From the NCBI GenBank assembly GCA_023459875.1, contig JAEWRY010000007.1:1-64000 (forward strand): a stretch of DNA of 64,000 nt, in the 5' to 3' direction. A model generated the notes under the pieces. It was not told where the DNA came from, searched no databases, and worked only from the letters and a program-made list of their open reading frames with translations. The position numbers and the translations under genes were made by a program. This document shows positions 1 through 8,175 of the stretch, piece by piece. Source of the stretch: Bacillota bacterium. Lineage in GTDB: Bacteria; Bacillota; Clostridia; Oscillospirales; Oscillospiraceae. How positions within the stretch are numbered: the first letter of the stretch is position 1; each line of letters begins with the position of its first letter.

Positions 1-15
1 CAATGCTTCTAAGCT

Positions 16-216
16 GTTTTTGCTTTATTCAGGTGCAAGGTTTTTGACCGAGTATGGTCAAAAACCTTGCACTTTTGATTTGCGGCGTGTGTCCGCAAAT
101 CAAAACGGACAGTCATCAATGTATCTGAAGCGGTAAAACAATGTTATTTTGCCGCCCAAAAGGGCAATGATTGCCCTTTTGGCAAATGCGATTCGGAAAT
201 CGCATTTGTTCAGTGG
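16..216 (-). repeat. Multi-hairpin dispersed element, copy A
   Basis: Read on the minus strand, this follows the ilvD stop and carries four stem-loops in series: 185-208 (AAATGCGATT arms), 152-184 (CCAAAAGGGCAA arms), 73-105 (TTTTGATTTGCGG arms) and 33-72 (17-bp perfect stem starting GTGCA, loop of six). It aligns over most of its length with 55364-55554, including the shared blocks CATTTGCC, GACTGTCCG, GATTTGCGGAC and AAAAGTGCA. The last stem has a different sequence in the two copies yet is fully paired in both. It could be a structured RNA in the 3' region of ilvD or a palindromic mobile repeat; no protein reading is supported. Confidence 0.75.
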
Positions 217-241
217 ACATTATTTAATCGGGAAGCCTTGG

Positions 242-1903
242 CTATTCCAGCACCGCGCCCTTCGCGGCGGAGGTAACCTGTTTTGCGTAGCGGGCAAGAC
301 AGCCGGAGGTAATATTGGGCGTTTTCGGGGTCCAGGCCGCCTTTCTCTTCGCCATGGTTTCCGCGTCCACCAGCACGTCGATTTTGCAGCCGGGGATGTC
401 GATGGCGATGGAGTCCCCTTCCTCCACAAAGGCGATGGGTCCGCCCAAAGCCGCCTCGGGAGAGACGTGGCCGATGGAAGCGCCGCGGGTGGCGCCCGAG
501 AAGCGGCCGTCCGTGATGAGGGCCACCTCCTTGTCCAGACTCATTCCGGCAATGGCAGAGGTGGGGTAAAGCATTTCGCGCATACCCGGCCCGCCCTTGG
601 GACCCTCATAGCGGATTACCACCACGTCTCCGGAGACGATCTTGCCGCCGTAGATGGCCTCGATGGCCTCGTCCTCGCTGTTGAACACCCGGGCGGGGCC
701 GGTGTGCTTCATCATCTCGGGAGCCACCGCCGACTGCTTGACAACGCAGCCGTCGGGGGCCAGGGATCCTGTCAGCACGGCGATGCCGCCATAAGGAGAA
801 TAGGGATTCTCCACGGGCCGGATAATCTCTGGGTCCAGATTCCGGACGCCCGCGAGGTTCTCAGCAACGGTCTTTCCGGTGGCGGTCATGAGGCTGGTAT
901 CAATAAGGTTCTTGCTTGCAAGCTCGGCCATGACCGCCCAGACGCCTCCCGCCCTGTCCAGATCCTCCATAAAAGTGGGTCCGGCCGGTGCGAGATGGCA
1001 CAGGTTTGGAGTTTTAGCGGAAATCGCATTGGCATCGGCCAGGGAGATTTCAATGCCGCACTCGTGGGCGATGGCGGGCAGATGGAGCATGGAGTTGGTG
1101 GAACAGCCCAGAGCCATGTCGATGGCCTCGGCGTTATGGAAGGCTGCGGGTGTCATGATGTCCCGTGGCTTGATGTCCTTCTCCAGCAGTTCCATGATTT
1201 TCATGCCGGTGTGCTTGGCAAGGCGCAGCCGCGCCGACATGACGGCGGGGATGGTGCCATTGCCGCGCAGGGCCATGCCGATGCCCTCGGTGAGACAGTT
1301 CATGGAGTTTGCCGTATACATGCCCGAGCAGGAGCCGCAGGTAGGGCAGGCATTCTGCTCGTATTCCTCCACGCCCTCCTCGTCCAGCTTCCCGGCATAG
1401 TAGGAACCCACGGCCTCAAACAGGTGGGAAAGACAGGTGCGCTTGCCGTCGGTCATCCTGCCAGCCATCATAGGACCCCCGGAGCAGAAGATGGTGGGGA
1501 TGTTGAGCCGCGCCGCGGCCATCAGCAGGCCGGGGACATTTTTATCACAGTTTGGCACCATCACCAGTGCGTCGAACTGATGGGCAATTGCCATAGCCTC
1601 GGTGGAGTCGGCGATCAGCTCCCTGGTGACCAGGGAGTATTTCATGCCCACATGGCCCATGGCAATGCCGTCACAGACGGCAATGGCCGGGAACATGATC
1701 GGAGTGCCCCCCGCCATGCGCACGCCGGCTTTGACGGCCTCCACAATCTTATCCAGGTTCATGTGGCCCGGAACGATTTCGTTGTGGGAGCTCACGATGC
1801 CGATGAGGGGGCGCTCCAGTTCTTCTTTGGTGAGTCCAAGCGCGTAATACAGGGAACGGTTCGCGGCGCGCTGGATGCCGGCCTTCGCCTGGTCGCTTCT
1901 CAT
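242..1903 (-). CDS. ilvD: Dihydroxy-acid dehydratase
   Basis: Dehydrates 2,3-dihydroxy-isovalerate and 2,3-dihydroxy-3-methylvalerate to the keto acids that precede valine, leucine and isoleucine. The protein has 553 residues, normal for IlvD/Edd proteins. Fe-S ligand motifs are visible: AVCDG (Cys77), NCDKNVPG (Cys119) and GSCSGMYTANS (Cys192). The early segment reads NEIVPGHM, lacking the extra Cys found there in oxygen-stable [2Fe-2S] dehydratases, so an oxygen-labile cluster as in E. coli IlvD is likely (inference). ATG start with a GGAGG site. It is the last gene of the ilv operon, separated from ilvC by a ~230-nt hairpin-rich gap. Confidence 0.97.
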   Translation of the reverse strand: MRSDQAKAGIQRAANRSLYYALGLTKEELERPLIGIVSSHNEIVPGHMNLDKIVEAVKAGVRMAGGTPIMFPAIAVCDGIAMGHVGMKYSLVTRELIADSTEAMAIAHQFDALVMVPNCDKNVPGLLMAAARLNIPTIFCSGGPMMAGRMTDGKRTCLSHLFEAVGSYYAGKLDEEGVEEYEQNACPTCGSCSGMYTANSMNCLTEGIGMALRGNGTIPAVMSARLRLAKHTGMKIMELLEKDIKPRDIMTPAAFHNAEAIDMALGCSTNSMLHLPAIAHECGIEISLADANAISAKTPNLCHLAPAGPTFMEDLDRAGGVWAVMAELASKNLIDTSLMTATGKTVAENLAGVRNLDPEIIRPVENPYSPYGGIAVLTGSLAPDGCVVKQSAVAPEMMKHTGPARVFNSEDEAIEAIYGGKIVSGDVVVIRYEGPKGGPGMREMLYPTSAIAGMSLDKEVALITDGRFSGATRGASIGHVSPEAALGGPIAFVEEGDSIAIDIPGCKIDVLVDAETMAKRKAAWTPKTPNITSGCLARYAKQVTSAAKGAVLE

Positions 1904-1924
1904 AAAATTCCCTCCGTTTCGGTG

Positions 1925-2133
1925 ATAGTTCTTAGTTCCCGCCGCGCACGGCGGAACCCCTCGTCCTTTTCGCGTTCAGCGAAAAGCTTTTTCGGATTAT
2001 TCGCTGCGCTGGCGTGACCGAAATCCGCAAGAGTTGATATACCGTGTTATGCGGGAATTCACTTCCCGCATAACACACCCTACGCGGCTCCTCAGAGCCG
2101 CAATCTCTTTCATTCAAAGCCCTCAGGCTTTGA
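1925..2133 (-). repeat. Array of about six unrelated hairpins between ilvC and ilvD
   Basis: Within about 210 nt, several inverted repeats follow one another: arms TTCAAAGCC/GGCTTTGAA (about 2112-2133), GCGGCTC/GAGCCGC (2084-2101), GTGTTATGCGGGAA/TTCCCGCATAACAC (2043-2076), CTTTTCGC/GCGAAAAG (about 1966-1987) and TTCCGCCG/CGGCGGGAA (about 1936-1956), with a looser one between the third and fourth. None is followed by a long U tract. Unlike 16-216, I found no second copy in the window. It could hold RNA processing or attenuation structures that set ilvD levels against ilvC, or be a composite of palindromic repeats. Confidence 0.6.
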
Positions 2134-2134
2134 A

Positions 2135-3151
2135 TTAGTTCGATGCCGTGTCCGCGTTGGCGTCGTCGCCCCACAGCATCTTCTTGCGCAGCTCCTTGCC
2201 CACGACCTCGACGGGATGCGCGTCGTTGATCCTTCTGGTGGAGTTAAAGAAGGTGCGGCCGTTCTTGTTTTCGGCAATCCACCGGCCGGCGAAGGTGCCG
2301 TCCTGAATCTCGTGCAGCACTTTCTTCATTTCCTTCTTGGTCTCCTGGGTGACGACGCGGGGGCCAACCACATATTCGCCGTACTCGGCGGTGTCGGAGA
2401 TGGAGTAGTTCATCATGGCGATGCCGCCCTTGTTGATGAGGTCGATGATGAGCTTCATCTCGTGGATGCACTCAAAGTAGGCGGATTCCGGCTCGTAGCC
2501 GGCTTCCACCAGCACCTCGAAGCCGGTTCTCATCAGCTCGACAACGCCGCCGCACAGCACGGCCTGTTCGCCGAAGAGATCGGTCTCGGTCTCCTCGCGG
2601 AAGGTGGTGCGTAGCACGCCGGCGCGCGCGCCGCCGATGCCCGCGGCATAGGCCAGGCCGATGCGCTCGGCGTTGCCGGTGGCGTTCTGCTCCACGGCGA
2701 TGAGGCAGGGCACGCCCTTGCCCGCTACGTACTGGCTGCGAACGGTGTGGCCGGGGCCTTTGGGGGCGATCATGAAGATATCCACGTCTTTGGGCGGGAC
2801 GATGAGGCCGTAATGGATGTTGAAGCCGTGTGCAAAGGCAATGGCCTTGCCGCCGGTGAGGTAGGGGGCGATATCGCTCTTGTACATATCGGCCTGCTTC
2901 TCGTCGTTGATGAGAATCATGATGATGTCGGCCTGTTTGGCAGCCTCGGCGGTGGTCATGACGGCAAAACCGTCCTTCTCGGCGACAGCCCAGCTTTTTC
3001 CGCCCTTGTAAAGGCCGACGATAACGTCGCAGCCGGAGTCGCGCAGGTTCATGGCATGGGCATGGCCCTGGGAGCCATAGCCGATAATGGCGATCTTCTT
3101 CCCCTTCAGGTAGCTGAGCTCGCAGTCTTTTTCATAGTAAAGTTTTGCCAT
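2135..3151 (-). CDS. ilvC: Ketol-acid reductoisomerase, class I
   Basis: Isomerises and reduces 2-acetolactate or 2-aceto-2-hydroxybutyrate with NAD(P)H and Mg2+. 338 residues. The Rossmann motif GYGSQGHAHA is at about 24-33, followed by the cofactor loop LYKGGKSW. Catalytic His107 lies in AHGFN, and the metal ligands are Asp190 and Glu194 (DLFGE) and Glu226/Glu230 (ECIHE). A TTG two codons earlier (3157) is in frame, but it lies only 3 nt from the AGGAG site. The ATG at 3151 has 9-nt spacing and is the better start. Fourth step-group of the ilv operon, directly after the second acetolactate synthase small subunit. Confidence 0.97.
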   Translation of the reverse strand: MAKLYYEKDCELSYLKGKKIAIIGYGSQGHAHAMNLRDSGCDVIVGLYKGGKSWAVAEKDGFAVMTTAEAAKQADIIMILINDEKQADMYKSDIAPYLTGGKAIAFAHGFNIHYGLIVPPKDVDIFMIAPKGPGHTVRSQYVAGKGVPCLIAVEQNATGNAERIGLAYAAGIGGARAGVLRTTFREETETDLFGEQAVLCGGVVELMRTGFEVLVEAGYEPESAYFECIHEMKLIIDLINKGGIAMMNYSISDTAEYGEYVVGPRVVTQETKKEMKKVLHEIQDGTFAGRWIAENKNGRTFFNSTRRINDAHPVEVVGKELRKKMLWGDDANADTASN

Positions 3152-3173
3152 AATCAAACACTCCTTTTATTAT

Positions 3174-3725
3174 TTAGAGAACATTTTTTCCGTAGCCGTA
3201 TTCGCCTTTTTCCTTGTTGTCGTCGTAAATCGTGCTGCGCCCCCGCTCGATGGCGATGGTACCCGTTCTAACAACCTCCAGGATTCCGAAATCACCCAAA
3301 AGGTTCATTAGCGCGCCTGTCTTTTCCTCGTCTCCCATGATGGCTACCGTCAGCGTATCCCGGCTCATGTCGACGATTCCGGCTCGGAACACATTGACGA
3401 TCTGGATGACCTCATCCCTCTTTTCCCGGCTCTCGGCATTCACCTTAACCAGCACCAATTCCCTTTTGACGGAGCTCCCGCTGGAGAGCACCTTGACCGA
3501 GATAACGGGCAGCAGCTTGCGCAGCTGGGCCGTAATCTGGGCGATGATCTCCTGTTCCCCCTTCATCACGATGGTGATGCGTGTGACATCCGGGTCTTCG
3601 GTGGTACCGGAAGCGATGGAATCGATATTATAACCCTTGCGGGAAAACAGGCGGGAGATCTGGGAGAGAACGCCGGGGCTGTTTTCAACCAGGATGGACA
3701 GGATGCTTTCCGTTTGTTCCTTCAC
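3174..3725 (-). CDS. ilvN: Acetolactate synthase regulatory (small) subunit, second copy
   Basis: Regulatory subunit that activates the catalytic subunit and usually confers valine feedback sensitivity. 183 residues from a GTG start, chosen because AAGGAGG lies just upstream and homology begins there (LSILVENSPGVLSQISRLF). The N-terminal ACT domain (about 7-80) contains the SPGVL segment and a G-Y-N-I-D-S turn; the C-terminal domain ends with ILEVVRTGTIAIERG. A short charged Asp/Lys-rich tail after about residue 165 is longer than in the other copy in this operon. It starts 14 nt after the ilvB stop, so this subunit probably belongs with that ilvB. Confidence 0.93.
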   Translation of the reverse strand: MKEQTESILSILVENSPGVLSQISRLFSRKGYNIDSIASGTTEDPDVTRITIVMKGEQEIIAQITAQLRKLLPVISVKVLSSGSSVKRELVLVKVNAESREKRDEVIQIVNVFRAGIVDMSRDTLTVAIMGDEEKTGALMNLLGDFGILEVVRTGTIAIERGRSTIYDDNKEKGEYGYGKNVL

Positions 3726-3739
3726 GCGTTTTCTCCTCC

Positions 3740-5446
3740 TTATTCCAGCAGAAATTCGGTGAGCGGCTTGCCCGCCGATACCATGGGTCTCACGGTTTCC
3801 TCGGTGTCGATCATGCACTCGATCACAAAGGCGTGGCCGCAGTCAAGGGCTTCGCCCAGCGCCGCCTCCATCCCCGCCGGGTCGGTCACCCTGCGTCCCC
3901 GGATACCGTAGGCGTCGGCCAGCTTGATGAAATCGGGCGCGAAGTTCAGGTCGGTCTGGGAATAACGGCCTTCATATAAATAGGTCTGCCACTGGTGGAC
4001 CATGCCCAGGGTGCGGTTATTGAAGATAACGATGATCACCGGAATGTCGTAGTGGGAAATGGTTGCCATCTCCTGGCCGTTCATCCGGAAGCAGCCGTCT
4101 CCGGTCATGAGGAACACCGTTTTCTCGGGCCTCCCCAGCTTGGCGCCGATGGCCGCCCCCAGGCCGAAGCCCATGGTTCCAAAGCCTCCGCTGGTGATAA
4201 ACTGGCCGGGGTAGTCAAAGCGGAAGTACTGGGCGCTCCACATCTGATGCTGGCCTACGTCGGTCGCCACAATAGAATCAGAAGGCGCCATTTGACGGAT
4301 GGTCTTAATGATACCGTACGGAGTAAGCGTGTCGCCGCAGAGCTGCCTGGGGGGACGGTGAGAAAAGACAAATTCCTTCCACTCGCTCCGGTCGGCTTGC
4401 TCCACCCGCTCGTTAAGAAGCTGCAGCACGCGGCGGGCGTCGCCGATGATATGGTGGTCGGTGTGCACATTTTTATCCACCTCAGCCCGGTCAATGTCGA
4501 TCTGGACGATTTTCGCCTGTTTGGCAAACTGAGATGGCGTCGTGGCTACCCGGTCGGAAAACCGGCAGCCCACGTCGATGAGCAGGTCACAGGTGTTGCA
4601 GGCGATATTGGAGGTGCGGGAACCGTGCATCCCAATCATCCCGGTGGTAAGGGGATGGCTGCTGGGGAAACCTCCGCCGCCCATGATGGTGATGGCTACC
4701 GGGGCGTCCATTTTTTCCGCCAGTGCGCGGAACTCCTTATGGGCCCGGCTGCGCACCACGCCGCCGCCGCAGATGAGCAGCGGCTTTTTGGCTGCCCTGA
4801 TCATTTCCGCCAGCTTATCCACGTCCTCGTGGTTGGGCTCAAGGGTTTTCAAATCCCAGCCGCTGCGTTTTTTGAGGCGGGCCAGATGCCCTGTTGAGGT
4901 GTGGGCCTCCTTGGGCAGGGGCTCGTAGTCAATCATGACGTTTAAGAAGGTTATATTCTTCAGAATATCGATAAGCACCGGGCCGGGCCGTCCCATAGCG
5001 GCCACCGCGAAGGCCTCCCGGATGACACCGGGGATCTCCTCAGGGTCCCGCACCAGATAGGTCGCCTTGGTGATGGGCATCGCGATGCCGGTGATGTCCA
5101 CCTCCTGGAAGGCGTCCTTCCCCAGCGTACTCTCGGTCACATTGCAGGTGAGGAACACCACGGGGGAAGAATCCATAAATGCAGTGGCGATGCCGGTGGT
5201 TAAGTTAGTGGCTCCGGGGCCCGAGGTGGCAAAGCAGACGCCCACCTTTCCCGTTGCCCTGGCGTAGCCGTCGGCTGCGTGGGAAGCGCCCTGCTCGTGG
5301 GCGGTCAGGATGTGCCTGATTTTATCGGAATAGCGATACAGCTCATCGTATACATTTAAAATTGTACCGCCGGGATACCCGAACACGGTGTCCACACCCT
5401 GCTCCAGCAGGCATTCCATGATCGCCTGGGTCGCTCTTACTTTCAT
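3740..5446 (-). CDS. ilvB: Acetolactate synthase catalytic (large) subunit, second copy
   Basis: ThDP-dependent condensation of two pyruvates, or pyruvate plus 2-ketobutyrate. 568 residues, normal for the family. The catalytic Glu is Glu51 in HEQGASHAADGYAR, and the ThDP/Mg motif starts GDGCFRMN with a closing NN about 27 residues on. The segment usually reading TGQV here reads LTCNV, which differs from the paralogue encoded just upstream (AITGQV) and suggests the two are not redundant copies. The gene lies 11 nt after the first ilvN and overlaps nothing. Because ThDP enzymes are a large superfamily, the acetolactate call rests on the adjacent ilvN and ilvC as well as on sequence. Confidence 0.93.
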   Translation of the reverse strand: MKVRATQAIMECLLEQGVDTVFGYPGGTILNVYDELYRYSDKIRHILTAHEQGASHAADGYARATGKVGVCFATSGPGATNLTTGIATAFMDSSPVVFLTCNVTESTLGKDAFQEVDITGIAMPITKATYLVRDPEEIPGVIREAFAVAAMGRPGPVLIDILKNITFLNVMIDYEPLPKEAHTSTGHLARLKKRSGWDLKTLEPNHEDVDKLAEMIRAAKKPLLICGGGVVRSRAHKEFRALAEKMDAPVAITIMGGGGFPSSHPLTTGMIGMHGSRTSNIACNTCDLLIDVGCRFSDRVATTPSQFAKQAKIVQIDIDRAEVDKNVHTDHHIIGDARRVLQLLNERVEQADRSEWKEFVFSHRPPRQLCGDTLTPYGIIKTIRQMAPSDSIVATDVGQHQMWSAQYFRFDYPGQFITSGGFGTMGFGLGAAIGAKLGRPEKTVFLMTGDGCFRMNGQEMATISHYDIPVIIVIFNNRTLGMVHQWQTYLYEGRYSQTDLNFAPDFIKLADAYGIRGRRVTDPAGMEAALGEALDCGHAFVIECMIDTEETVRPMVSAGKPLTEFLLE

Positions 5447-5457
5447 CGGCGTTCACC

Positions 5458-5943
5458 TCAAATCTTTCCGCTGCCCTTCTGGACAGCGATCACGCCGGTC
5501 CGGGCCACCTCCAGAATGGAGAAGGGCCGGAGCAGGCTTTCAAATAGGTCCACACGGTCCGGAGCGTCGGAGAGCTCCAGGGTCATGGTCGCGGCTGAAA
5601 TATCGTCGATGCGAGCCCCCATGATCTGGCACAGGTTGGAGATGTCCTGCCTGGTCTTGGTATTCGCCGAGACCTTGACAATAATAAGCTCCCGGCCGAT
5701 CAGGTCCTTATCCTCGAAGGTACGCACCTTAATGACCTCGATGAGCTTGTTGAGCTGCTTTTCCACCTGCTCCACAACGCTGTTGCCGCTGTCCACGACG
5801 ATGGTGATGCGGGAAATATTTTTGTCGTCGGTTACGCCCACGGCCAGGCTTTCAATGTTGAACGCCCTGCGGGCGAAGAGACCGGTAATTCGGTTGAGGA
5901 CGCCTGCCCGGTTTTCCACCAGAACGGAAATCGTCTGTTTCAT
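5458..5943 (-). CDS. ilvN: Acetolactate synthase regulatory (small) subunit, first copy
   Basis: 161 residues, the common length for IlvH/IlvN. An N-terminal ACT domain (MKQTISVLVENRAGVLNRI) is followed by the C-terminal regulatory domain, which ends with SILEVARTGVIAVQKG. It starts at an ATG with a GGAGAGG site, 16 nt after the stop of the first catalytic subunit, so it should be that enzyme's partner. Sequence identity with the second copy is modest by eye apart from the ACT signature, so the duplication is old or the two pairs were acquired separately. Confidence 0.95.
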   Translation of the reverse strand: MKQTISVLVENRAGVLNRITGLFARRAFNIESLAVGVTDDKNISRITIVVDSGNSVVEQVEKQLNKLIEVIKVRTFEDKDLIGRELIIVKVSANTKTRQDISNLCQIMGARIDDISAATMTLELSDAPDRVDLFESLLRPFSILEVARTGVIAVQKGSGKI

Positions 5944-5959
5944 ATCGTCCTCTCCTTCC

Positions 5960-7582
5960 TCAGTCCCCCGTTGTCGCTTCCGGGTCTACCCTGCAAATGA
6001 GCAAATAGGGCCCCTTCTCCGAAAACATGCGCGAAAGCGCTTCGTCAAGTTCCTTTTCATCGGCGACGGTGCCGCTGCCGATGCCGTAGGCCGCGGCTAT
6101 CTTTTCAAAATCGGGGCTGTGCTCCAGTGTAACGCCGAAGGGGCCGCTGTAAAGCTTGTTCTGAATCTCGTTTACCAGGCCGAGTACGCCGTTTTGAATC
6201 ATGACGATCTTAATGTCGGCTCCGATGTTCTTGAGCGTTGCAAGCTCGTTCATAGACATCTGAAAACTACCGTCTCCACAGATCACCACGGTCTGGCGCT
6301 CTGGAGCTGCCGTTTTCGCCCCCAGAGCCGCGGGCAGGGAGTATCCCATGGTCCCGAGGCCGCCCGAGGTGAGAAACCGCCCGCCGCGCAGGGGCAGATG
6401 CTTGGCGGCCCAGATCTGGTTCTGGCCCACGTCCGCGCAGACGCAGGCGTCGTCGTCCATCTTGCTGCCCAGCGCGCGCATGAGGGTCACGGGGCTCACC
6501 GCACCCTCCCGTTGTACCGGCTCGGTCCGGCTTTCCCGTTTCCGGCGAGCCCGCAAATCCTCCAGCCAGTCGGCGGTGTCGGCAACGGGTTTATAGGTGA
6601 GCAGTTGGCCGAAAATCACCTTCACGTCTCCCACCACAGGCACGGTGGTGGACATGTTTTTTCCGATTTCGGCGGGGTCCACATCGATATGCACCGTTTT
6701 GGTCCGTTTGGCCAGTTCCTTGGGGGCGGTAACTGTCCGGTCCGCCGCGCGGGCTCCGGCGATGATAAGCAGATCGGCCATACTCAAAGCGGCGTTTGCC
6801 GCCTTGGTACCGAAGGAACCGATCATACCTATATTCATGGGGTGGTCGGTGGGCAGCAGTCCCAGTCCCATCATGGTGGTCACCACAGGAATGCCTGCGC
6901 CGCAGGACAGCTCGAGCAGCTCCTTCTGTGCCCCCGCACTGAAAAGGCCGCCTCCGGCGCAGATAAGGGGCCGGCTGGCACTCTCAATGGCCTGTGCCAC
7001 CTTCTTGATCTGTAGGTCGTTTCCCTTGATGCTGGGCTTGTATCCCCTGATATCCACCGTCTGGGGAAATTTTGGTTCGGCGACGGGCTGCTGCTGGATA
7101 TCGATGGGGATGTCAATCAGAACGGGGCCCCTGCGTCCTGTGGACGCGATATGGAAGGCTTCCTTGACGATTCTGGGAATGTCGTTTGCGTCCTTGACCA
7201 GATAGCTGTGCTTGATGAACGGGGCGCAGGCCCCGGTGATATCAACCTCCTGGAAGATATCCCGCCCCAGCAGGTAGCTCTGTACCTGCCCGGTAATGGC
7301 AATGACGGGGATGCTGTCCATATAGGCCGTGGCAATGCCGGTAATGAGGTTGGTCGCCCCCGGGCCGGAGGTCACCATGCAGACGCCCGGCTTGCCGCTA
7401 ATCCGGGCGTAACCCGACGCCATGTGTCCCGCGTTCTGTTCGGTGCGAACCAGCGTATAATGAATTCCGGAAGAGGCTACCGCGTCCACCGCCGGGCAGA
7501 TGGTGGCACCCGCGTATCCGAATATCTGCTCTACGCCTTCCCGCGCCAGACTCTCAATCAGCACCTGTGCTCCGTCTGTCAT
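5960..7582 (-). CDS. ilvB: Acetolactate synthase catalytic (large) subunit, first copy
   Basis: First gene of the ilv operon; catalyses the first common step of branched-chain amino acid synthesis. 540 residues, slightly short for IlvB (usually 550-590). Catalytic Glu48 lies in RTEQNAGHMASGYAR, the typical AITGQV segment is present, and the ThDP motif GDGSFQMSMNELATL is near residue 420. Start ATG with AAGGAGG at 9 nt. The gene begins about 30 nt after the T-box terminator, so its expression should depend directly on tRNA charging. Confidence 0.94.
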   Translation of the reverse strand: MTDGAQVLIESLAREGVEQIFGYAGATICPAVDAVASSGIHYTLVRTEQNAGHMASGYARISGKPGVCMVTSGPGATNLITGIATAYMDSIPVIAITGQVQSYLLGRDIFQEVDITGACAPFIKHSYLVKDANDIPRIVKEAFHIASTGRRGPVLIDIPIDIQQQPVAEPKFPQTVDIRGYKPSIKGNDLQIKKVAQAIESASRPLICAGGGLFSAGAQKELLELSCGAGIPVVTTMMGLGLLPTDHPMNIGMIGSFGTKAANAALSMADLLIIAGARAADRTVTAPKELAKRTKTVHIDVDPAEIGKNMSTTVPVVGDVKVIFGQLLTYKPVADTADWLEDLRARRKRESRTEPVQREGAVSPVTLMRALGSKMDDDACVCADVGQNQIWAAKHLPLRGGRFLTSGGLGTMGYSLPAALGAKTAAPERQTVVICGDGSFQMSMNELATLKNIGADIKIVMIQNGVLGLVNEIQNKLYSGPFGVTLEHSPDFEKIAAAYGIGSGTVADEKELDEALSRMFSEKGPYLLICRVDPEATTGD

Positions 7583-7612
7583 ACACTCAGACCTCCTTTT
7601 TGGATAATAAAC

Positions 7613-7642
7613 AAAAAGACCTCGTCCGACTAGGACGAAGTC
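7613..7642 (-). terminator. T-box-controlled intrinsic terminator
   Basis: Minus-strand hairpin with arms GACTTCGTCC and GGACGAGGTC, followed by five U. The left arm competes with the T-box antiterminator just upstream, as in other T-box leaders. Confidence 0.9.
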
Positions 7643-7866
7643 TCACTCCGTGGTACCACCTAAATTCGCGGCAGAGCCGCGCACTCAACGCCCCGTTAAC
7701 GGAGGACAGCCGTTTCCGCCTACTCAAAGGGCCCTTTTTCTCGGCGGAACTGCTCCCGGGCGACGTTCCGGTCCGCGCTCACGGAAGCTTACACCTGACC
7801 GCTTCCTCTCTGCGCTTGCGCTGCGTCCGTACTTACCCGTTCATTGCCGTTTTTTTGATATTAACC
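7613..7866 (-). promoter_or_regulatory. T-box leader of the ilv operon, probable valine specifier
   Basis: On the minus strand the leader carries the T-box core AGGTGGTACCACGG (7648-7666), whose UGGU would pair with an ACCA tRNA end, i.e. discriminator A. Upstream, Stem I parts are visible: AAGTA, AGAGAG and a GGTGTAA distal loop between GGAAGC/GCTTCC arms. Returning down the 3' side, the loop between CCG and CCCG reads GAACGTCG, which places GTC (7762-7764) as specifier codon, meaning Val. The specifier assignment is by manual folding; ACG cannot be fully excluded. Uncharged tRNA binding would allow readthrough of the terminator at 7613-7642. Confidence 0.9.
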
Positions 7867-7869
7867 AGT

Positions 7870-7898
7870 ATCATATCTTGTTTCCCTAAGTTTGTCAA
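7870..7898 (-). promoter_or_regulatory. SigA promoter of the ilv operon
   Basis: TTGACA (7893-7898), 17-nt spacer, TATGAT (7870-7875). It lies just upstream of the T-box Stem I, so transcription should begin near 7862-7865 and include the whole leader. Confidence 0.9.
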
Positions 7899-8071
7899 TC
7901 AAAAGGCCTCACCTTTCGCACTTTCTCCGTTTTCCGCAAGAAAATCGGCTGCGGAGGTTTCGTTTTTGAGGAAACCGTCCAATAGCAGCTCTATATTTCC
8001 TTTATTTCCATAATCTATGTTTCTGCGGCAAAAAGTGCTCCTTTTTTTACGTATATTACATATAAAAGTAC
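7899..8071. other. Intergenic stretch without a gene, between ilv and rnf promoters
   Basis: No coding signal is seen. It contains a small inverted repeat with GGTTTC/GAAACC arms (7956-7976) and becomes AT-rich towards the rnf promoter. Confidence 0.6.
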
Positions 8072-8100
8072 TGGACAATTTTGTCGGATTGTAATACTAT
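8072..8100 (+). promoter_or_regulatory. Probable SigA promoter of the rnf operon
   Basis: TGGACA (8072-8077), 17-nt spacer, TACTAT (8095-8100): five and four matches to consensus. The only good candidate upstream of rnfC; about 75 nt of leader follows. Confidence 0.6.
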
Positions 8101-8175
8101 ATATAAGATTTGGGTCAGCCTTTGATTCTGTTGGGGGAAAGAGAATTTTAAGGCAAGAATTTAAGAGGTGATGCT

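Noticed and set aside
149..2017. 622-codon open frame on the plus strand
   Set aside because: It is antisense to ilvD, whose motifs are unmistakable; high GC leaves antisense frames open.
1932..2174. 80-codon minus frame between ilvC and ilvD
   Set aside because: Overlaps the ilvC 3' end and consists of hairpin sequence; no ribosome site.
7899..8071. Possible second riboswitch upstream of rnfC
   Set aside because: Only a short weak hairpin; no known aptamer core recognised.
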